Counted from the stretch's first letter, positions 8,816-17,500 are shown. The stretch: 64,000 nucleotides of DNA from JAWKTT01 sp041398965 (GCA_041398965.1 JAWKTT010000010.1:98752-162751); one strand, 5' to 3'. Numbers and translations are program-made. The notes: generated by a model not told the origin, from the sequence alone.

Positions 8816-10384
8816 GTGAATATTCACAGCAAGTTTTCTGTCCCTTTCGGACTGATGTTCGGCATCTGCCTGTGTGTTTTGTGCGCTTTCGGACCACATG
8901 TTCAAGGTGCAGATGCTCCGGCCCCCTTGCCGGCGACCGTCTCAGGGGCGTCGCCGATTGGTGGCACGAAGCCGGCTGAAAAGCCCGCAGGGGAACAAGG
9001 GGCGACTGAGACCAAGACCGAGCCAGCCGCGACTCCTGCATCGCCCATGTCCGAGGAGCAGCCGAAGTCTGAAGAGAATCCGAAGGCCGAGGGCCAGCCG
9101 ACTGCCGGTGAGAAGCCAACGACGGGTGAGAAGCCAACGACCAGTGAAAAGCCAATGGCGGGTGAAAAGCCAATGTCGGACGTACCTCCTGCCGCGGGGG
9201 CAACGTCGACGTCGCCGGCAGGTGAGTCGTCGAAATCTCCGATGTCCGAGAGTCCTGATCCTGTGTCGCCGATGACCGGGGGGGCGACAGCGATGCCCAA
9301 GCAGGAGACTCCATCTGCCGAGGGTGGGGGCGAGACAAAGGTTTCTGATCCGATGAAGTCGACCGCTCCGGAAGGGGAGCCAAAGCGGGTGCAACCGGCA
9401 TCGATTCAGGCGTCGGATGCGGCTGCCAGCGGGAAGACAGAGACGGGAACAGGCTCGAAAGGGGAAATGCCCGAGGTGGATGCCGAAGGGTTTACATCAT
9501 TATTTCGAGACTCGACCCTGGCCGGTTGGACGGTGATTGAGGGTAAGCCGGAGTGCTGGGAGATCAACGAGGGGGTCGTCCGATGTTTGCGTGCTGGGGG
9601 CGGTTGGTTGCGGTCGAATCAGGAATACAGCGATTTTACGTTGCGTTTCGAATGTCGGTTGTCGGCTGGTGCCAACACGGGGGTCGGGTTTCGATTTCCC
9701 TCATCGGGCAATCCGACGATGACTGGTTTTGAACTGCAACTGTTGGATGACTCAGCTGAGAAGTACGCGAATCTCCGTCCCGATCAATACAACGGAAGCC
9801 TCTACTATTTCCAGAAGCCCGATGTCCCCTCGCCGCTGAAGGTGGGGGAATGGAATGAGTTGGAAATCAGCTGCAAAGGTGGCGATGTTCAGGTTACGAT
9901 CAATGGATCTTCCGCGTTGCAGACATCGCTGTTGCGGTTGGAGAACGCGAAGTGGCATCCGTTTTCCCTGAGACCGACATCCGGTCACATTGGATTACAG
10001 AGTTCGAGTCAGCCGGTTGACTTTCGTCATGTGCGAATCAAGGAGCATGGCCGACAGACGGAGTCGGGTGTGACCATTGTTGAACTCGTGGAAGGTGACG
10101 GTCCGGCTGTGGCGGACGGGGCGACGATTACGGTTCACTACACGGGACAGTTACTTGATGGAAAGATTTTCGATAGCAGCCTGGAGCGAGGTGCCCCGGT
10201 GACCGCTTCACTATCCCGGGTGGTTCCGGGCTGGCGGGACGGAATCGCTGGGATGAAGGTCGGGGGTCGACGACGTCTGATCATCCCGGCTTCGCTCGCT
10301 TACGGCGAAAAAGGGGTTGGGGATATCATCCCACCGAACTCGACATTGGTCTTTGAGGTGGAACTTCGCCACTTCGAACAGTAG
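8816..10384 (+). CDS. Secreted DUF1080 domain fused to FKBP peptidyl-prolyl isomerase
   Basis: A 522-residue exported protein with two unrelated domains. GTG 8816 follows GAAGGA. Residues 1-31 form a signal peptide. Residues 33 to about 220 are low complexity, rich in E, K, P, T, S, and include four EKP repeats. About 225-412 is a DUF1080 (3-keto-disaccharide hydrolase, concanavalin-like) domain with FTSLFRDSTLAGWTV and NTGVGFRFP. About 430-522 is an FKBP domain: VHYTGQLLDGKIFDSSLERG, VVPGWRDGIAGMKVG, IPASLAYGEKG and IPPNSTLVFEVEL retain most active-site residues. It probably acts in the periplasm. The fusion is unusual. The DUF1080 part may bind sugar rather than cleave it. Confidence 0.88.
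   Translation: MNIHSKFSVPFGLMFGICLCVLCAFGPHVQGADAPAPLPATVSGASPIGGTKPAEKPAGEQGATETKTEPAATPASPMSEEQPKSEENPKAEGQPTAGEKPTTGEKPTTSEKPMAGEKPMSDVPPAAGATSTSPAGESSKSPMSESPDPVSPMTGGATAMPKQETPSAEGGGETKVSDPMKSTAPEGEPKRVQPASIQASDAAASGKTETGTGSKGEMPEVDAEGFTSLFRDSTLAGWTVIEGKPECWEINEGVVRCLRAGGGWLRSNQEYSDFTLRFECRLSAGANTGVGFRFPSSGNPTMTGFELQLLDDSAEKYANLRPDQYNGSLYYFQKPDVPSPLKVGEWNELEISCKGGDVQVTINGSSALQTSLLRLENAKWHPFSLRPTSGHIGLQSSSQPVDFRHVRIKEHGRQTESGVTIVELVEGDGPAVADGATITVHYTGQLLDGKIFDSSLERGAPVTASLSRVVPGWRDGIAGMKVGGRRRLIIPASLAYGEKGVGDIIPPNSTLVFEVELRHFEQ
9107..9178 (+). repeat. Four tandem 18-bp units within the DUF1080-FKBP gene
   Basis: Four in-frame 18-base units at 9107, 9125, 9143 and 9161 encode GEKPTT, GEKPTT, SEKPMA and GEKPMS. 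Units 1 and 2 differ by one base; units 3 and 4 diverge more. They lie in the disordered linker and are expected to vary in number between strains. Confidence 0.9.
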
Positions 10385-10506
10385 CCTCGGGAATAATGAT
10401 CGACACGAGTGAGTCTGCTGGACTACCCTGATGGGTCGATCCTTTCCTTGTCCGATGCTATTGTTTGTGACAGGCACAGTTCTGTGCTGTCACTTCGGAG
10501 ATCACC

Positions 10507-12117
10507 ATGAGTACCCCCTCTAACAATTCTGGTTCGGCCTTCCCTACGGAAAACGAGGAATCGTTGCTTCCTGGCGAACGTGTGGCTGCGGCGAGTGAAG
10601 TCCCTTGTCCCGACTGTGGTGAGAAGGTTCGTGCCGGACTGGTTCGATGTTGGAATTGTGGGTGTTTCCTTCGAGAAGACATCGCAAACAAGTTTCAGAA
10701 GATGCAGCAGGCGCCGCAACAGGTCATCTTCAGTGAACTTTCGCAGACCGAAGCACTCCCTCTGGGTACGGAAGAGGATGGGGGCTTCCAGTTGCGTGTG
10801 GTCGAGGCCACCCCGGCGCGGACCCTTCCGCAGAGTGAAGTCTATGGTCTGACCAGTTCCGAGGATGCCGACGACGATGACGGCGACGCGGAAGCATCGG
10901 CCGACGCACCGGGAACTGCAGAAGCCAAAGGGGGTTCGGCTCCCTCAGAGACGAAGAAAAAGGGAAATCCCCCCCCAGACACCGCGGTTGGTGGCGTTGC
11001 TCACTCGGTGGCAACGGGGGGAGACGTGCTGTTAGAGGTCGCCTTGAGCGAACAAGCGGAGGACCGCAAGCGACGCAAGAAACGTGGCGTTAGTATGAAG
11101 GGGGGGGCGAGAACCCCCGGCGGCTTCGTGATTTTCTGTCCCTATGGATGTCAGATCGAAGTTCGAGATCAGCATCGGGGGATGACTGGACAATGTCCGA
11201 AGTGCAGGGCTCCGTTCATCGTACCGACGAATCCTCCCGATTACGGACATAAAGAGCGGCAGGTTGAAGAGGCGGCTGTCGCGGCTTCGACATCACCAAC
11301 AGGGGAGTGGACTCCCTGGTTGATCGATGTCCATGTGCATGACGTCAACCCCGAGAAGTTGAAGTTGAAGGCGGGGAGCCTTGTCAAAGAGTTTGCCGAA
11401 ATGGACTTGGCATTCGGCCCACAGGGTCTGCTGTTGATGACGCTGGCAAAGAAGAGCGGCGGTCTGTTTGGAGGTGGGGGAGATAAGAACCGGCCCGAAA
11501 CTCGTGCGCTCGTTCAAGCGCACTTCAAAGATGGGAAAGGGGTCTCCGAGTCACCCGCAGCAGAGTCGCGACAGTACTCGATCGCCGAATTGTCGCAACT
11601 GAGGGTCGTGCAGCCAACGGCGACTCCGGGCGACTCCATGTTTGCCGGCATTCCAGTGTTTGGTGAGTATCAAATTGCGGTGCAGATGCCGTTTTCGGAA
11701 GGGCAACATCCGCGGTATCTGTCGTTTGGCCTCACCGGGTTTCGTGAATTTACAGCGGCCCTGAATGCGATCGTTCCGGAGGTGATGCTGGTTGCTCACG
11801 GGGCTCCGACGGAGGACAAGTTCGTCACGTCCAAGTGTCACTACACCGACGTCGAGATTCAGGCGGTCGAGAACTTGCCGTGGTATCAGGCGGACGCGAA
11901 GAGCGGCGTTGTGCTCGCAGGCTGGCGTTGTGCTGCCTGTGGTCTGACGATCAGCGAAGATGGCCGCAAGAAAGAGAATCTCGGCGGAAAAGCTGGCAAA
12001 GGGATCGCCAAGGCGAAGTGTCCGAAGTGTACGAACAAGTTCGGCGAACAACCGCTGTATACTCTCCCCAGTCACCTCGCCACCCCCGCCCTTGCGGGCG
12101 AAGGTGCGTCGACGTAG
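10507..12117 (+). CDS. Multi zinc-ribbon protein of unknown function
   Basis: Not recognised as a named family. The 536-residue product has three zinc-ribbon-like clusters: CPDCGEK...CWNCG at about residues 33-53, CPYGC...CPKC at about 211-233, and CAACG...CPKC at about 475-507. Between the first two is an acidic, low-complexity linker (EDADDDDGDAEAS) and a basic stretch (DRKRRKKRG). The region 260-470 looks globular, with GGLFGGGGDKN in a loop. There is no signal peptide, so it is probably cytoplasmic. Multiple ribbons suggest nucleic-acid or protein binding. It converges on the LURP-one-like gene with a strong hairpin between them. Confidence 0.75.
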   Translation: MSTPSNNSGSAFPTENEESLLPGERVAAASEVPCPDCGEKVRAGLVRCWNCGCFLREDIANKFQKMQQAPQQVIFSELSQTEALPLGTEEDGGFQLRVVEATPARTLPQSEVYGLTSSEDADDDDGDAEASADAPGTAEAKGGSAPSETKKKGNPPPDTAVGGVAHSVATGGDVLLEVALSEQAEDRKRRKKRGVSMKGGARTPGGFVIFCPYGCQIEVRDQHRGMTGQCPKCRAPFIVPTNPPDYGHKERQVEEAAVAASTSPTGEWTPWLIDVHVHDVNPEKLKLKAGSLVKEFAEMDLAFGPQGLLLMTLAKKSGGLFGGGGDKNRPETRALVQAHFKDGKGVSESPAAESRQYSIAELSQLRVVQPTATPGDSMFAGIPVFGEYQIAVQMPFSEGQHPRYLSFGLTGFREFTAALNAIVPEVMLVAHGAPTEDKFVTSKCHYTDVEIQAVENLPWYQADAKSGVVLAGWRCAACGLTISEDGRKKENLGGKAGKGIAKAKCPKCTNKFGEQPLYTLPSHLATPALAGEGAST

Positions 12118-12165
12118 TGCCAACGTCCGACGGGAAGTTGGCGGCAGGAACCGTTATTTACAACG

Positions 12166-12206
12166 CGCAGTATCGCCCCACATCGTCAATATCGGGCGAT
12201 ACTGCG
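12166..12206. terminator. Bidirectional hairpin between convergent genes
   Basis: A perfect 13-bp inverted repeat, CGCAGTATCGCCC at 12166-12178 and its complement at 12194-12206, encloses a 15-base loop. It lies in the 93-base gap between the convergent genes ending at 12117 (+) and 12211 (-), as expected for a shared terminator. No long T-run follows on either side. Confidence 0.6.
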
Positions 12207-12210
12207 ATGA

Positions 12211-12795
12211 TTACTCTTTGTAAATCATGTCGACCGCTAACCCGGCGGCGAGGAGCAGGCGGACCGCCGTTTGGTTCGAGCCGACCGATTCGTCGAGTTG
12301 AATCACGTAATTGTCGGCTTGGGTGAATATCTCCTTCAAAGCTCCGGCCCACTTCTTCGAGACGGTCCCGATCTCTTTGCCGTTTTCGGCAATCATGCGG
12401 AAGTTCCAACCCTTCCAGTCCCCATTGACCTCGGCAATCTGGACCCCCTCGGCATTCAACACATAGAAGCCGCCTCCGATCGAGAGCACCTTGCTTTTGA
12501 ACGAGCCGATGACAACCCCATCTCCATCGGTCAGCGTGACTTTCGATCTGAAAATCGCCATTCCCCGTTTGATCGTCATGATCGGGTTTACGTCATCTTC
12601 ATTGTCGAAGATATGAAATGTTGCCGGGAGCAGCCTCTTGTTGATCAGGAGCCGCAAGACCATGTCGATCCCGCCAACCTTCTCTTCGGCTCGACCGAGT
12701 TCTTCCCCCGTTTCGGCACAAAAGATGCCGTACTTTCCTCGCACTTGCATCAATCTCACTTCTTGCTTCACCATAAATGCACGACGATCAAGCAT
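12211..12795 (-). CDS. LURP-one-related / scramblase-like protein
   Basis: A 194-residue protein resembling the Tubby-like LURP-one/YxjI/phospholipid scramblase superfamily. The family-like pieces are MVKQEVRLMQVRGKYGIF at the start, repeated strands such as MTIKRGMAIFRSKVTLTDGDG and IGSFKSKVLSIGGGF, and WAGALKEIFTQADNYVIQL near the end. The C-terminal hydrophobic helix (AVRLLLAAGLAVDMI) fits the central helix of the Tubby barrel. The biochemical role of bacterial members is unclear; membrane or phospholipid binding is inferred only. The start ATG is at 12795. Confidence 0.75.
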   Translation of the reverse strand: MLDRRAFMVKQEVRLMQVRGKYGIFCAETGEELGRAEEKVGGIDMVLRLLINKRLLPATFHIFDNEDDVNPIMTIKRGMAIFRSKVTLTDGDGVVIGSFKSKVLSIGGGFYVLNAEGVQIAEVNGDWKGWNFRMIAENGKEIGTVSKKWAGALKEIFTQADNYVIQLDESVGSNQTAVRLLLAAGLAVDMIYKE

Positions 12796-12988
12796 GATTA
12801 CACTCCAGAAGTGAGAGGCCCCGCTGACGCCGAGACGCTAAGGGAATCGAGGAAGGGATTGACGGTCGGCCAACGAAAAACCGACTTGGCAGAATTCTGA
12901 CGTCCAACCTTGTCAGTTCGCAAGCGAACAGACCTCAGACGTAGTACGTTTCGACGCAGGCTTGTTTCCAACGGCACTCGTTTTCACC

Positions 12989-13021
12989 ATCGTCGCCTTT
13001 CGCGGAGCGAAAGGCGACGAT
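12989..13021. terminator. 15-bp hairpin with GGA triloop
   Basis: Arms 12989-13003 and 13007-13021 are perfectly complementary (ATCGTCGCCTTTCGC and its complement) around the loop GGA. It begins 35 bases beyond the 3' end of the minus-strand gene at 13057, so it may end that transcript. It shares its apex GC-GGA-GC with the hairpins at 14987, 15131 and 36453, which suggests a repeat family. Confidence 0.6.
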
Positions 13022-13056
13022 CAGTGCCCGTGAATTCTCCGCCTGGCACGTTGGCG

Positions 13057-13548
13057 TCAGACAAGTTCCATCCGGCCATCGGCATGTTGTCGCATCGCGG
13101 GGCCGACGCTTTCCGGCGGCAACGCATGAACCTGGAGGGCGATTGCATGTCCATCAATGACTGCTTCCAGCGTGAGGAAGGTGTCAAAACGGTCTTCTTC
13201 GCTGACAACGTGACTGTTAGGAAAGGCATTCCAGCAGAGGGAATCGACGCGGTCACACAGGCTGTAGATGGCGTTGATGTCAAAGCGGAAGTTGACGGCA
13301 GTCGCCCGGCCATCATCGGCCCCTCCCACCGTTTCTTGTTCGCCAAGAAACATCGACACCTCCCAGCGGTCGCCCGCCTGAATCGCTTCGTAGCCGACAC
13401 GAGCGACACCGCTGAACGGTTCGAACACATCGCTGAGTCGATCAATAGAAGAGGTGAGCCATCCTGGCAATTCCCGGCCCAGGCCCCGTCGGTTGCGACG
13501 GTCCTCGACGTGACGAATGAGGTGACGGATGGCGAGATGTGAGTGCAT
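13057..13548 (-). CDS. Conserved-looking hypothetical protein
   Basis: Not recognised. The 163-residue product has good amino-acid composition and a plausible globular core: GYEAIQAGDRWEVSMFLGEQ, ATAVNFRFDINAIYSLCDRV, FDTFLTLEAVIDGHAIALQV and LPPESVGPAMRQHADGRMEL. No signal peptide or membrane segment is visible. The overlapping reading frames on both strands here have poorer composition. The start at 13548 is uncertain because no close ribosome-binding site precedes it. A strong hairpin lies just past its stop. Confidence 0.6.
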   Translation of the reverse strand: MHSHLAIRHLIRHVEDRRNRRGLGRELPGWLTSSIDRLSDVFEPFSGVARVGYEAIQAGDRWEVSMFLGEQETVGGADDGRATAVNFRFDINAIYSLCDRVDSLCWNAFPNSHVVSEEDRFDTFLTLEAVIDGHAIALQVHALPPESVGPAMRQHADGRMELV

Positions 13549-13812
13549 GGCGCGAATGTGACTCCTGTGTCAGCGAAACGAATGGGTCGTTCCCCAACAT
13601 ATCGGGAGCTTGCCGCGCGGCAACGCACAGAATTGTAAAGGGGTTCGCATACATGTCGCTTTCCGAGCCAACAAGTGGGGACGTATGATTCGTGCCGGTC
13701 CACATGAATCGACCACACCTGTTACACCGATCATCCGCCCCGTACAGGAGTAATCGGGAAGATTCATCGATCGTAGACAACTTTCCCTCTCCCGCCGCCC
13801 CTTCAGGTTTCC

Positions 13813-14967
13813 ATGCGGATATTTGTGTCAGAGTATCTTTGTAGTGGTGCCTGGACCGAGGCACATCTTCCAGCTTCGCTGCTGGCGGAGGGGCGGGCGA
13901 TGCGGGATGCCCTGATTGCCGACTTCATCGCCCTCCCCGGAATCGAAGTGGTGACGACATGCGATCGCCGAGTCCCCCCGCCCCCGGGACGCAACGTGCA
14001 TCTCGTCTTCGTCGACTCCCCAAAACAAGAGTCACTCGTGTTTCGTCAACTGTGTGAGACAACCGACGCGGTCTATGTCATCGCCCCCGAACTGGACGGC
14101 CTCTTGGATGACCGGTGTCGTCTCGCCGCGAAGCTGAGTCGACGCCCGCTCAATTCGAGTCCGGAAGCGATTCGTTTGTGCAGCGACAAGTGGCAACTCG
14201 CCAGGCATCTGAATCAACACCACATCGCCACTCTCCCGACCGTCTCCCCCTATGGTGAAACGCCATTCGATCGCCCCGCAGCGAATCGACGCGACCATGT
14301 TGGCGACGACGCGATGACCGAGTCCGAGCACTCGCAAGAGCCGTGGTCGATCGAGGATTGGGGTCGCTCGACGCCGTTGGTCGTGAAACCCCGTTTCGGT
14401 GCGGGGTCGCAATCGATTCAGATGGTGTTGGACCAACCTGAGTTATCGGCTGTTCTGACCCGGTTTCCCGCATCACCCATCGAGGCTCAGGCGATCGTGC
14501 AACCCTGCGTGGCGGGACGTAACCTCTCGGTCGCTGCCTTCTTCAGAGAAGACCCGAGTCAACCGCCATTCCGCCTGCCGCTCGCCGATCAACGACTTTC
14601 AGAGGATGGTTCGTTCACCTATCTCGGCGGCAGCATCCCCCCGTCGACAAAAACAAGTGATGTCATGTCTCGAAGTGATCTGGAACGACGAGTCGACGAA
14701 CTTTTAAGACAAATCGCGTTGACCATTCCGGGGCTACGCGGCTACGTCGGCTGTGATCTGCTACTCCCCTTCGACCCATCGATGCAACAGGAGTCTCCCC
14801 TCCTGCTGGTCGAGATCAACCCGCGTCTGACAACCAGCTACCTCGGCTACCGGAGACTCGCCGTCGAGAACCTCGCCCGCTTCTGGATCGACAACCCGCC
14901 AGCGACCATCGAATGGCAACTCGGACGAGTCCACTTCGACCCCCACGGCGGCTGCCGCTTCACCTGA
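13813..14967 (+). CDS. ATP-grasp ligase, MfnD-like
   Basis: A 384-residue ATP-grasp enzyme resembling tyramine-glutamate ligase (MfnD) of methanofuran synthesis. Visible features are the N-terminal VSEYLCSGAW segment, a nucleotide-binding strand LVVKPRFGAGSQSIQ (about residues 191-205), GYVGCDLLL, and the metal-binding VEINPRLTTSYLGYRRL near residues 335-351. Several planctomycetes carry methanofuran- and methanopterin-linked C1 genes, which makes this role plausible. No other C1 gene is visible nearby, so the substrate is inferred from resemblance alone. It may ligate another amine-amino-acid pair. Confidence 0.75.
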   Translation: MRIFVSEYLCSGAWTEAHLPASLLAEGRAMRDALIADFIALPGIEVVTTCDRRVPPPPGRNVHLVFVDSPKQESLVFRQLCETTDAVYVIAPELDGLLDDRCRLAAKLSRRPLNSSPEAIRLCSDKWQLARHLNQHHIATLPTVSPYGETPFDRPAANRRDHVGDDAMTESEHSQEPWSIEDWGRSTPLVVKPRFGAGSQSIQMVLDQPELSAVLTRFPASPIEAQAIVQPCVAGRNLSVAAFFREDPSQPPFRLPLADQRLSEDGSFTYLGGSIPPSTKTSDVMSRSDLERRVDELLRQIALTIPGLRGYVGCDLLLPFDPSMQQESPLLLVEINPRLTTSYLGYRRLAVENLARFWIDNPPATIEWQLGRVHFDPHGGCRFT

Positions 14968-14986
14968 CCCCCCACGCCCCCGCCTT

Positions 14987-15013
14987 GTAGCCGAGTTGCT
15001 CCGCAACTCGGCA
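14987..15013 (+). repeat. GC-TCC-GC palindrome, copy 1 of inverted pair
   Basis: GCCGAGTTGC at 14990-14999 and GCAACTCGGC at 15003-15012 form a perfect 10-bp stem around TCC. The whole 27-base element is the exact reverse complement of 15131-15157. It follows the ATP-grasp gene by 20 bases and could serve as a terminator. Confidence 0.85.
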
Positions 15014-15130
15014 GCCCAAGTCCAGCTCCCATTGCCCGCTCTCTTCCAATGCTCTCTCTCAACGTCATTCCCGAGCAGGCGGGACGGACGATGTGGGGCG
15101 GGAGTCGTTGCGGGATAATGGCCGATGTAT

Positions 15131-15157
15131 TGCCGAGTTGCGGAGCAACTCGGCTAC
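15131..15157 (-). repeat. GC-GGA-GC palindrome, copy 2 of inverted pair
   Basis: The stem arms 15132-15141 and 15145-15154 enclose GGA. The element is the exact reverse complement of 14987-15013 over 27 bases, including the asymmetric TAC flank. It lies 20 bases from the 3' end of the convergent DUF1501 gene, so each copy sits beside one gene end. Confidence 0.85.
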
Positions 15158-15176
15158 GGGGGCGTCATCTCTTCTC

Positions 15177-16478
15177 TTAGATCAACTCGCGGATGGGTTC
15201 GCGGTGATCGACGAGGAACTGGGGGCGGCCGTTCGGGTCGGTGAGGTGCGGGTGTTGTGGGTCGATCCCGAGTTGATGGTAGATCGTGGCAAAGACCTCT
15301 TGCAGGTGGACCGGTCGATCCTCGGCACGTTCGCCCAGACGATTCGTCGAGCCGATGACCTGTCCGGTCTGAAGTCCGCCGCCAGCAAGGAAGAAGAATG
15401 AGGCTTGTGGCCAGTGATCGCGACCAGCCCCACCATTGATACGTGGCGTTCTTCCGAATTCGCCCGACATCATGATAATGGTGTCTTCGAGTCGACCGCT
15501 GTTGTGCAGGTCTTCAATCAGTGAGGAAAGGGCAGCGTCGAGGGCCGGGAGCTTCTTTCGCATAGCGTCGAAGTTCTTGCCGTGCGTATCCCAGCCGCCA
15601 ATCGAGAGGGCGACGTTTCGCACTCCGGCTTCGACAAGACGTCGGGCGAGAATGAAGTTCTTATTACTTCCGTCGAGCTTCACTCCATAGCGTTGATCAC
15701 TCTCGGCGGGCTCGTTTTTGGTGTCGAGAGCTTTGTAGATTTCGCCCGAGGTGATGATTCCGACAGCCCGATCAGCGAAGCTGTCCATGGCGGTCATCAT
15801 CTCTTTGCTGTCAACATCGCGGCGGAACCGGTCGAATTCGGCGAGTAGACCCCGTCGGCCTGTAAAGCGTTCGTCAGTCATTCCCCCTTCGAGTGCCAGA
15901 TTCGATCGTCCCGTTCCATCGGGGCGATAGGCGGCATGCACCTGCCCGAGGAATCCGGGGCGAGTCCAACCGCCAAGGTCAATCGCTGTTGGAGCGGTCC
16001 CATGGCTGGTTTCTTGAGCGGGGCCGAGAACCTTCGACATCACCGGTCCCAAACCGGGACGTCCTCCGGCATTCTTCATTTCCCGCTCTGACCACCCAGA
16101 GTCGGACTGGCGGGAGGAGTGTTCGTTGTTGACACCGGTCAGGGAGCGGACCAGGGCGATCTGATCGCCAAACGAAGCGAGCCGGGGCATCAGTTCGCAG
16201 ATTTCGACTCCTGAGGCCTTCGTGGCGATCGGGAGGAACTCGCCCCGAAACTCTTTGGGGGCGTTCGGTTTCAGGTCGAATGTATCCATATGAGTGGGGC
16301 CACCACTCAGGTAAATGTTGATGATTGATTTCCCAGTCGCTGCCTTTCCGGCTGCGGCCTCGGCCCGCAAGAGGTTGGGGAGCGAGAGCCCTGCGACCCC
16401 CAGAGCACCAATTCGCAGAAAGTCGCGACGTTGGAGGCCATCGCAGTATTGATTAGCACGACCGGTGAATCCGAGCAT
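15177..16478 (-). CDS. DUF1501 domain protein
   Basis: A 433-residue DUF1501 protein, related to the alkaline-phosphatase/sulfatase fold and very common in planctomycetes. It has a twin-arginine-type export signal (RRDFLRIGALGVAGLSLP, residues 17-34), YLSGGPTHMDTFDLKP (family signature), and IMMSGEFGRTPRINGGAGRDHW near the C-terminus. ATG 16478 follows AGGAG on the minus strand. DUF1501 genes often pair with PSCyt1/DUF1549/DUF1553 genes; here none is adjacent, the nearest being at 54764. Function is unknown but probably periplasmic. Confidence 0.93.
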   Translation of the reverse strand: MLGFTGRANQYCDGLQRRDFLRIGALGVAGLSLPNLLRAEAAAGKAATGKSIINIYLSGGPTHMDTFDLKPNAPKEFRGEFLPIATKASGVEICELMPRLASFGDQIALVRSLTGVNNEHSSRQSDSGWSEREMKNAGGRPGLGPVMSKVLGPAQETSHGTAPTAIDLGGWTRPGFLGQVHAAYRPDGTGRSNLALEGGMTDERFTGRRGLLAEFDRFRRDVDSKEMMTAMDSFADRAVGIITSGEIYKALDTKNEPAESDQRYGVKLDGSNKNFILARRLVEAGVRNVALSIGGWDTHGKNFDAMRKKLPALDAALSSLIEDLHNSGRLEDTIIMMSGEFGRTPRINGGAGRDHWPQASFFFLAGGGLQTGQVIGSTNRLGERAEDRPVHLQEVFATIYHQLGIDPQHPHLTDPNGRPQFLVDHREPIRELI

Positions 16479-16860
16479 TCTTCCGCTCCTGTAGAGAGAT
16501 GTACCAATATGGGACAGCAGGGTGTGTGGAGATCACAACCGTGTAGTTTACATCGGCATGAGGGAACGCATCAAGTGATTTTGATTCAGCTTTTCCTTTT
16601 TTCGTCAAGGATCTGCCGGTGAGTGATGGTTCGGAGGGGGATGTGCTTCGACAGACAGGGACGTTCGTTGCATGGGTCGACAGCCTCGTGCGGGGAGGCG
16701 ACAAACTTCTTGAACCCTTGTCCTGAATGAGAGGGAATGGTATTTCATCGGTGCGGAGGGTGGTGGTTGATTCGTCCGTTGATTTCGTCTGATGGTGACA
16801 GCCTGGGGTGAGTTTTGGCGGTCTTCATGGATTTCTTGGTACTTCAGGGAGTGTGATGTC
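16479..16860. other. Divergent intergenic region
   Basis: These 382 bases separate the divergent DUF1501 and DinB-like genes and should hold both promoters. Short reading frames here have no recognisable product. A T-rich run near 16588-16602 is visible. No clear operator was found. Confidence 0.5.
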
Positions 16861-17388
16861 ATGGCTGGTGTGATTGGTCCAATAATTGCCGACTCGTTGA
16901 GCTTGGGGCTGGGGTACGCCGAGCGAATGCTCAAGGGGGTAACCGCAGAGACGTTCGGACGCTTTGCATCACCTGGGGGTGTTGTTGTGACGTCGAACCA
17001 TGCTGCGTTCTGCTATGGTCACCTCAGTCTGTATGCCCCCCGGATTCTCGAACAACTGGGGAGACCGGACGCCAGTCTCGCTCTGCCCGCCGGTTTTGAA
17101 CAGGCGTTCTCCAAGGATGCCACTTGTGTCGATGACCCCGAGGGGACGATTTACCCGGCGATGGAAGAGGTGACCGAGTTCTTCTTTCGTGGATATCGTG
17201 CGGCGTTGGAGGGATTGCGTTCGGCTCCCGATGAAGTGTTCTTGCAGCAGAACCCGATGGAAGGGCGGATGCGGGAACTCTTTCCGACGTTGGGTTCGAT
17301 GCAAGGGTTTTATGTCGGCGGACATCTCATGATGCACCTTGGTCAAGTGAGTGCTTGGCGCCGCATGTTCGGGCTGCCAGCAGCCTGA
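16861..17388 (+). CDS. DinB-like four-helix protein
   Basis: A 175-residue protein with the DinB/YfiT-like layout. Histidines expected for the metal site appear in NHAAFCYGHLSLY (residues 43-55) and GHLMMHLGQVSAWRR (about 155-169). The family includes metal-dependent thiol transferases and many uncharacterised proteins. ATG 16861 is nine bases after GGGAG; the longer upstream reading frame lacks family support. Confidence 0.75.
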   Translation: MAGVIGPIIADSLSLGLGYAERMLKGVTAETFGRFASPGGVVVTSNHAAFCYGHLSLYAPRILEQLGRPDASLALPAGFEQAFSKDATCVDDPEGTIYPAMEEVTEFFFRGYRAALEGLRSAPDEVFLQQNPMEGRMRELFPTLGSMQGFYVGGHLMMHLGQVSAWRRMFGLPAA

Positions 17389-17500
17389 CCGTCAGCATTT
17401 CACGTCGTCGGGCATCTATGCCTGTCGATCCCTGAGCCGCTTCGACGGGCAACGACGTCCGTTGCATCGAGCACAGTTCACCTCTTTCAGTGACAGTCTG

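Noticed and set aside
9107..9178. CRISPR-like short repeats
   Set aside because: Units are contiguous with no spacers and stay in frame with the coding sequence. No CRISPR array was found in the window.
8469..9401. 310-residue open frame on the minus strand
   Set aside because: Antisense to the low-complexity region of the DUF1080-FKBP gene; its own sequence is repetitive S/P/R and looks like a shadow.
12271..12900. 209-residue open frame on +
   Set aside because: It is the complement of the LURP-one-like gene, which has the better start and family resemblance.
12984..13718. 244-residue open frame on the minus strand
   Set aside because: It overlaps the 163-residue frame in another phase and is poorer in composition, with many R, S and T and no globular core.
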